Shown here piece by piece: positions 5,007 through 9,595 of a stretch of DNA of 9,595 nt. A program made the translations under genes and the position numbers. Where the stretch lies: the NCBI GenBank assembly GCA_002336765.1, contig DDES01000237.1:1-9595 (forward strand). Direction: 5' to 3'. Each line of letters begins with the position of its first letter. Within the stretch, counting starts at the first letter, position 1. A model generated the notes under the pieces. It saw nothing but the letters and a program-made list of their open reading frames with translations. It was not told the DNA's origin and searched no databases. Source of the DNA: Novosphingobium sp. UBA1948 (lineage in GTDB: Bacteria > Pseudomonadota > Alphaproteobacteria > Sphingomonadales > Sphingomonadaceae).

Positions 5007-6125
5007 GTGGATTACGAAAGTCTTGGCGCCGAGGCGCTCGCACAGATCACCGCAGCCGACAGTCTTGAGGCGCTCGAAGCGCTGCGCGTGGGCTTTCTGG
5101 GCAAGAACGGCTCGATCTCGGGTCTTCTCAAGACTTTGGGCGGCATGAGCCCTGAAGAACGCCAGACCACGGGGCCAAAAATCCACGCCCTGCGCGAGAG
5201 CGTGACTGCCGCCTTGGCCGCCCGCAAAGATGCGCTGGAAGGCGCCGCGCTGGAAGCCAAGCTGGCCGCCGAAACGGTGGACCTGACCCTGCCCGCGCCT
5301 GAAGCGCCGCGCGGGTCGGTGCATCCTGTCAGTCAGGTGATGGACGAACTTGCCGAGATTTTCGCCGATCTGGGCTTTGCCGTGGCAACGGGGCCGGAGA
5401 TCGAGGACGACTGGCACAATTTCACCGCGCTCAACATGCCCGAGAGCCATCCGGCGCGCGCGATGCACGACACGTTCTACATCGATAAGGCCGCCAGCAG
5501 CTATGAAGCGCAGACCAATCAGGACATGGTGCTGCGCACGCATACCAGCCCTGTGCAGATCCGCGCCATGCTGGCGGCGGGCGGCGACAAGCCCTTGCGC
5601 ATCATCGCTCCGGGCCGCGTCTATCGCAGCGACAGCGACGCCACGCACACGCCGATGTTCCATCAGGTCGAAGGCTTGGTGATCGGCAAGGACATTACGC
5701 TGGCGCATCTGAAATGGACGCTGGAGACGATGCTCAAGGCCTTCTTCGAGCGTGACGATATCGTGCTGCGCCTGCGCCCGTCCTACTTCCCCTTCACCGA
5801 GCCTTCGGTCGAGGTGGACACCGGCTATTCCTATGTGGATGGCCGCCGCGTGGTGGGCGGATCGGGCGATGACGAGGGCCACGCGTGGATGGAGCTGCTC
5901 GGCAGCGGCATGGTCAACCGCCATGTGTTGACGGCTGGCGGCTATGATCCGGACCAGTGGCAGGGTTTTGCCTTTGGCGTGGGCGTCGACCGCCTTGCCA
6001 TGCTGAAATACGGGATGAACGATTTGCGGGCCTTCTTCGATGGCGATGCGCGCTGGCTGGGCCACTATGGCTTCTCCGCGCTCGACGTGCCGACCCTTTC
6101 GGGCGGCGTGGGCGTTCAGGCTTAA
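5007..6125 (+). CDS. pheS: Phenylalanyl-tRNA synthetase alpha subunit
   Basis: Catalytic subunit of the (alpha-beta)2 enzyme that charges tRNA-Phe in the cytoplasm. From the chosen start the protein has 372 aa. An N-terminal helical, coiled-coil-like region (about 1-95) is followed by the class II aminoacyl-tRNA synthetase core: motif 1 with GSVHPVSQ (103-110), motif 2 from RIIAPGRVYRSD to TPMFHQVEG (198-223), the phenylalanine-pocket segment FPFTEPSVEV (261-270) and motif 3 in GFAFGVGVDRLAMLKYG (320-336). The GTG at 5007 is preferred because the following DYESLGAEALAQ fits where family members begin. The frame is open back to GTG 4971 and ATG 4974, which would add 11-12 residues and lie inside a small hairpin; none of these starts has a convincing ribosome binding site. 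pheT follows after 12 nt. Confidence 0.95.
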   Translation: MDYESLGAEALAQITAADSLEALEALRVGFLGKNGSISGLLKTLGGMSPEERQTTGPKIHALRESVTAALAARKDALEGAALEAKLAAETVDLTLPAPEAPRGSVHPVSQVMDELAEIFADLGFAVATGPEIEDDWHNFTALNMPESHPARAMHDTFYIDKAASSYEAQTNQDMVLRTHTSPVQIRAMLAAGGDKPLRIIAPGRVYRSDSDATHTPMFHQVEGLVIGKDITLAHLKWTLETMLKAFFERDDIVLRLRPSYFPFTEPSVEVDTGYSYVDGRRVVGGSGDDEGHAWMELLGSGMVNRHVLTAGGYDPDQWQGFAFGVGVDRLAMLKYGMNDLRAFFDGDARWLGHYGFSALDVPTLSGGVGVQA

Positions 6126-6137
6126 GGGGCGGCTACA

Positions 6138-8537
6138 ATGAAATTCTCGCTTTCGTGGCTCAAGGCCCATCTCGACACCGACGCCAGCGTCGAACAGATC
6201 GCCGCCAAGCTCAACGCCATCGGGCTTGAGGTTGAGGGCATTGAAGACCCCGCGCAGAAGCTGAAGGGTTTTCGCGTGGCCAGAATCCTGACCGCCGACC
6301 GCCATCCCAATGCCGACAAGTTGCAGGTCCTGACCGTGGACACCGGCGAGGGCGCGCCCTTGCAGGTGGTATGCGGCGCTCCCAACGCGCGCGCTGGCCT
6401 CGTCGGCGTGCTGGGTCTGCCCGGCGCGGTGGTGCCGGCCAATGGCATGGTGCTCAAGGTGGCCGCGGTGCGTTCGGTCGAATCGAACGGCATGATGTGC
6501 TCGCTGCGCGAGCTGGAGCTGGGCGAGGGGCATGACGGCATTATCGAGCTGCCCGAGGACGCGCCGGTGGGCACCAGCTTTGCCGAATACCATGGCGCCG
6601 ATCCGGTGTTCGACATTTCTGTCACGCCCAACCGGCCCGATTGCATGGGCGTCTATGGCATCGCGCGCGATCTGGCGGCGGCGGGCCTTGGCACGCTGCG
6701 CCCCATCGCTTTGCCCAATATCACCGGCACCTATCCCTGCCCCGTCGAAATCCGCACCGAGGATGCGGCGGGTTGCCCTGCGTTCTATGGCCGCGTGGTC
6801 AAGGGCGTGAAGAACGGCGCCAGCCCCGCATGGATGCAGGATGCGCTGAAGGCAGGCGGCATGCGTCCGATTTCGGCGCTGGTCGACATCACCAATTATG
6901 TCATGCTGACCTATGGCCGCCCCGCCCATGCCTATGATCTGGCGACTTTGCAGGGCGCCGTGGTGGCGCGGCTGGCCAAGGCGGGTGAGCAATGTCTGGC
7001 GCTCAATGGCAAGACCTATGATTTGACGGACAGCATGACCGTGATCGCGGATAGCGCTGGCGTGCATGATATCGCCGGCATTATGGGCGGCGAGCATTCG
7101 GGCTGCACCGAGGACACCACCGATGTCCTGCTCGAAATCGCCTATTTCACGCCCGAGCGGATCGCCGCTACGGGCCGTGCGCTTAACCTCACCAGCGATG
7201 CGCGCAGCCGTTTCGAGCGCGGGGTGGATCCGGCCTTCCTCGATGCGGGGCTGGATATTCTGACCGGCCTGATTCTCGATATCTGCGGTGGCGAGGCTTC
7301 GGAAGTGGTGCGCGCGGGCGAGGCGCCGGTTGCCCCCAAGATCGTGGCCTATGATCCCGCCTTGGCGCTGAAGCTGGGCGGGGTGGAGATCGCGCCCGAA
7401 GAGCAGAAGCGTATTCTTTCGGCGCTGGGCTTCAAAACGGACGCCGCGTGGAACGTGCTTGTCCCCGGGTGGCGTCCCGACGTGGATGGCGCGGCCGATA
7501 TTGTCGAGGAAGTGGTGCGTATCCACGGGCTCGATGCGATCACCAGCCAGCCCTTGCCGCGCGAGGATGGCGTGGCCAAGCCCACCGCGACGCCGGTGCA
7601 AAAGCTGGAGCGCCGCCTGCGCCGCGCCGCTGCCGCGCGCGGGCTGAACGAGGCGATCACATGGTCCTTCCTGCCCGAGGGCGAGGCCGAGCATTTCGCA
7701 GATGGCATATTGTGGCGTCTGGCCAATCCGATCAGCGAAGATTTGAAGGTCATGCGTCCCAGCCTGATCCCCGGCCTGCTGAGCGCGGCCAAGCGCAATC
7801 TGGCGCGCGGGGCGACCTCGCTGCGCCTGTTCGAGATTGGCCGCCGCTATCTGCGCGATGCAGACGGCAAGGGGGCCGAGCGCCTGACGCTGGCGGTGGT
7901 GCTGGCGGGGGACAAGGCGCCGCGCGGCTGGGCGAATGGCAAGGCGCAGGCGTTTGACGCTTTCGACGCCAAGGCTGAGGCGCTGGCCTTGCTGGCGGAG
8001 GCTGGCGCACCGGTCGATAACCTCCAGATCATGGGCCCTGATGCTTTTGGGCCGGGGGCACAGTTCCACCCCGGCCAGTCGGCCACTTTGCGCCTCGGGC
8101 CCAAGAATGTGCTGGCGCGTTTCGGCATGCTGCATCCCGCCACCGCCAAGGTGTTTGACCTCGACGGGCCGGTGGCCGTGGCCGAGATCTATCTCGACGC
8201 GATCCCTGCCAGGAAGGGCGCGGCAGGCTTTGCCCGCGTGAACTATGCGCCGCCCGCGCTTCAGGCGATCACGCGCGATTTTGCCTTCCTCGTCGCGGCC
8301 GACAAGCCTGCGGGTGAACTGGTGCGCGCCATCAAGGGGGCCGACAAGGCCAATATCATCGCCGCGCGCATCTTCGATGATTTCCGTGGTGCCGGTGTTC
8401 CCGAGGGGCAGAAGTCGCTGGCGATAGAGGTCACGCTGCAACCGGCGGAAAAGAGCTATAACGAGGCTGACCTGAAGGCCATTGCAGACAAGGTGACGGC
8501 TGCGGCGGCCAAGCTGGGCGCGGTGTTGCGCGGTTAG
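6138..8537 (+). CDS. pheT: Phenylalanyl-tRNA synthetase beta subunit
   Basis: Large subunit of PheRS, 799 aa, the normal bacterial length. It binds tRNA-Phe and edits mischarged Tyr-tRNA. Domains in order: the N-terminal MKFSLSWLK segment; an EMAPII-like tRNA-binding domain (about 44-151, with RHPNADKLQVL); the B3/B4 editing domain (about 210-390, including RFERGVDP from residue 357); B5 (about 400-470, ending in the VEEVVRIHGL region); a catalytic-like domain (about 480-690); and a C-terminal anticodon-binding FDX-ACB domain (about 703-798, beginning YAPPALQAITRDFAF). An AAGGGG ribosome binding site (6124-6129) overlaps the pheS stop codon and is 8 nt before the ATG, indicating one operon. 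The stop codon is separated by only one base from the following epimerase gene. No frameshift or missing domain is seen. Confidence 0.98.
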   Translation: MKFSLSWLKAHLDTDASVEQIAAKLNAIGLEVEGIEDPAQKLKGFRVARILTADRHPNADKLQVLTVDTGEGAPLQVVCGAPNARAGLVGVLGLPGAVVPANGMVLKVAAVRSVESNGMMCSLRELELGEGHDGIIELPEDAPVGTSFAEYHGADPVFDISVTPNRPDCMGVYGIARDLAAAGLGTLRPIALPNITGTYPCPVEIRTEDAAGCPAFYGRVVKGVKNGASPAWMQDALKAGGMRPISALVDITNYVMLTYGRPAHAYDLATLQGAVVARLAKAGEQCLALNGKTYDLTDSMTVIADSAGVHDIAGIMGGEHSGCTEDTTDVLLEIAYFTPERIAATGRALNLTSDARSRFERGVDPAFLDAGLDILTGLILDICGGEASEVVRAGEAPVAPKIVAYDPALALKLGGVEIAPEEQKRILSALGFKTDAAWNVLVPGWRPDVDGAADIVEEVVRIHGLDAITSQPLPREDGVAKPTATPVQKLERRLRRAAAARGLNEAITWSFLPEGEAEHFADGILWRLANPISEDLKVMRPSLIPGLLSAAKRNLARGATSLRLFEIGRRYLRDADGKGAERLTLAVVLAGDKAPRGWANGKAQAFDAFDAKAEALALLAEAGAPVDNLQIMGPDAFGPGAQFHPGQSATLRLGPKNVLARFGMLHPATAKVFDLDGPVAVAEIYLDAIPARKGAAGFARVNYAPPALQAITRDFAFLVAADKPAGELVRAIKGADKANIIAARIFDDFRGAGVPEGQKSLAIEVTLQPAEKSYNEADLKAIADKVTAAAAKLGAVLRG

Positions 8538-8538
8538 G

Positions 8539-9417
8539 ATGGAACTGGTCACCATCTCCTCGGGCGCGCTGACGGCGCGGATCAACCCGCTGGGGGCGGA
8601 GCTCTGGTCGCTCACCGATGCGGCGGGCGCGGAATATATGACCGATGCCGATCCAGCCTTTTGGGGCGGGCACGCGCCGCTGCTGTTTCCCGTTGTGGGT
8701 AGCCTTGCGGGCGACGTGTTCCGGCACCATGGGCAGACCTACGCCCTGCCCCGCCACGGTTTCGCCCGCCGCGCACAGTTCGAGGTGGTGGAGGCCGGAT
8801 TGAGCTATGCTCTGTTCCGGCTGGTCGATTCGCCGGAGACGCGCGAGGTCTATCCGTTTGCCTTTGCGCTGAAGATGGCTTTCGCGTTGGAAGGGGCCAG
8901 CCTGCACATGGCCGCCACCGTCAGCAATCGCGGCGATGAACCCATGCCTTTCAGCTTCGGCTATCATCCGGCTTTCGCTTGGCCCTTGCCCGATGGCGGG
9001 GCGAAGGAGGGGCATGTCATCCGCTTTGCCGAGGAGGAACCGGCGCCGGTTCGCCGCGTGGGGAAGGGGCACGGGTTGGTGCTGCCTGAAAAAGAGGCAA
9101 CGCCGGTGAAGGGGTGCGAACTGGCACTGTCGCCGGACCTGTTTGTCGCCGACGCGGTAATCTGGGATGAATTGGCGAGTCGTGCGCTGTCCTATGTTTC
9201 GCCCCATGGAACGCGGCTCGACATCGCCTTTCCCGATACACCCCAGTTGGGCCTGTGGCAGGTGCCCGGCGCGCGCTACATCTGTATCGAGCCTTGGGCA
9301 GGCCATGCCGATCCGCTGGGTTTTGATGGCGAGATCACGCAAAAGCCCGCGATTATCCTGCTGCCTGCGGGCGAATCCCGCAGCTTCCGCATGGACGTAA
9401 GCCTCGCGCCCCGCTAA
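8539..9417 (+). CDS. Aldose 1-epimerase family protein (GalM/LacX-like)
   Basis: Predicted cytoplasmic sugar mutarotase-fold protein, 292 aa, which would interconvert alpha and beta anomers of an aldose or sugar phosphate. Family signatures are FWGGHAPLLFPVVGSL (41-56), PRHGFARRAQF (71-81), FSFGYHPAF (138-146) and YICIEPWAGHADP (247-259). By analogy with GalM, His73 and His143 are the candidate acid and Glu251 the candidate base. Its length is shorter than typical GalM and the PRHGFAR/EPWAG pattern fits the LacX-like branch, whose substrates are poorly known. The ATG is one base after the pheT stop and has no separate strong ribosome binding site, so translation is probably coupled to pheT. 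prfC follows after 9 nt. No other sugar genes lie nearby, so its place in this translation-gene cluster is unexplained. The true substrate cannot be inferred. Confidence 0.9.
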   Translation: MELVTISSGALTARINPLGAELWSLTDAAGAEYMTDADPAFWGGHAPLLFPVVGSLAGDVFRHHGQTYALPRHGFARRAQFEVVEAGLSYALFRLVDSPETREVYPFAFALKMAFALEGASLHMAATVSNRGDEPMPFSFGYHPAFAWPLPDGGAKEGHVIRFAEEEPAPVRRVGKGHGLVLPEKEATPVKGCELALSPDLFVADAVIWDELASRALSYVSPHGTRLDIAFPDTPQLGLWQVPGARYICIEPWAGHADPLGFDGEITQKPAIILLPAGESRSFRMDVSLAPR

Positions 9418-9426
9418 CGGGCGCGC

Positions 9427-9595
9427 ATGAGCACGAACCGTCGCACCTTTGCCATCATCTCGCACCCTGACGCGGGCAAGACGACCCTGACCGAAAAGCT
9501 GCTGCTGAACGGCGGCGCGATCCACCTTGCCGGCGAGGTGAAGGCGCGCGGCGCGGCGCGGCGCGCACGGTCGGACTGGATGAAGATCGAGCAGC
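9427..9595 (+). CDS. prfC: Peptide chain release factor 3, N-terminal fragment (cut by window edge)
   Basis: Only the first 56 codons are present; the frame is open at the right edge. The start MSTNRRTFAIISHPDAGKTTLTEKLLLNGGAIHLAG contains the P-loop of a translational GTPase (SHPDAGKTT, G1 motif). The following ARGAARRARSDWMKIEQ leads into switch I and is characteristic of RF3 rather than of EF-G, LepA or TypA. RF3 is a GTPase that recycles RF1 and RF2 from the ribosome after peptide release. It begins 9 nt after the epimerase stop codon and is probably in the same operon as pheS-pheT. The leader CGGGCG gives only a weak ribosome binding site. Confidence 0.92.
   Translation, partial: MSTNRRTFAIISHPDAGKTTLTEKLLLNGGAIHLAGEVKARGAARRARSDWMKIEQ

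Noticed and set aside
4950..8615. Uninterrupted 1221-codon open frame on the minus strand across pheS and pheT
   Set aside because: It lies wholly opposite two certain genes, and its product is a low-complexity His/Arg/Gly/Ala-rich chain without recognisable domains. Long stop-free antisense frames are expected in GC-rich genes with strong G/C third-position bias.
8431..9525. 364-codon minus-strand open frame opposite the epimerase and prfC start
   Set aside because: Same shadow effect; composition is Arg/Gln/Gly-rich with no family resemblance, while the plus strand carries clear conserved proteins.

Overview
This is a GC-rich stretch of bacterial chromosome whose protein sequences read as an alphaproteobacterium of the Sphingomonadales. 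A Novosphingobium- or Sphingobium-like organism is the best guess. That rests on protein style and gene order (rpmI-rplT, pheS-pheT, an alphaproteobacterial-type HisN, near-canonical Prs), not on any rRNA or database match.

Layout from left to right. Bases 1-217 are intergenic and unusually structured: a 26-bp-armed inverted repeat (5-70), a small intrinsic terminator (81-103) and a perfect 20-bp palindrome (169-188) just ahead of prs. Then come prs (PRPP synthase, +), a convergent AraC-type regulator (-) whose stop codon lies 3 nt from that of prs, and a 142-bp divergent intergenic region. Next are a HisN-type histidinol-phosphatase (+), a 261-bp leader region with a candidate promoter and competing hairpins, then rpmI and rplT (ribosomal proteins L35 and L20) closed by a strong GAAA-tetraloop terminator. 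A second AraC-type regulator (+) with its own candidate promoter follows. Last are pheS and pheT (the two subunits of phenylalanyl-tRNA synthetase), a LacX/GalM-like aldose epimerase gene starting 1 nt after pheT, and the first 56 codons of prfC (release factor 3), cut by the window edge.

The content is mainly core metabolism and translation. Prs makes PRPP, the precursor of histidine, purines, pyrimidines and NAD; HisN carries out a late step of histidine synthesis. L35, L20, PheRS and RF3 all serve protein synthesis. The two AraC-type regulators look like distant paralogues. One of them sits between rplT and pheS, genes that are commonly adjacent in bacteria, and this apparently splits the cluster into two transcription units.

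I see no CRISPR array, prophage, toxin-antitoxin pair, transposase, tRNA or rRNA, and no clear undescribed multi-gene system. The points most worth a second look are the non-coding elements (the inverted repeat, the prs palindrome, the rpmI leader, and the palindrome over the -10 of the second regulator) and the paired regulators.
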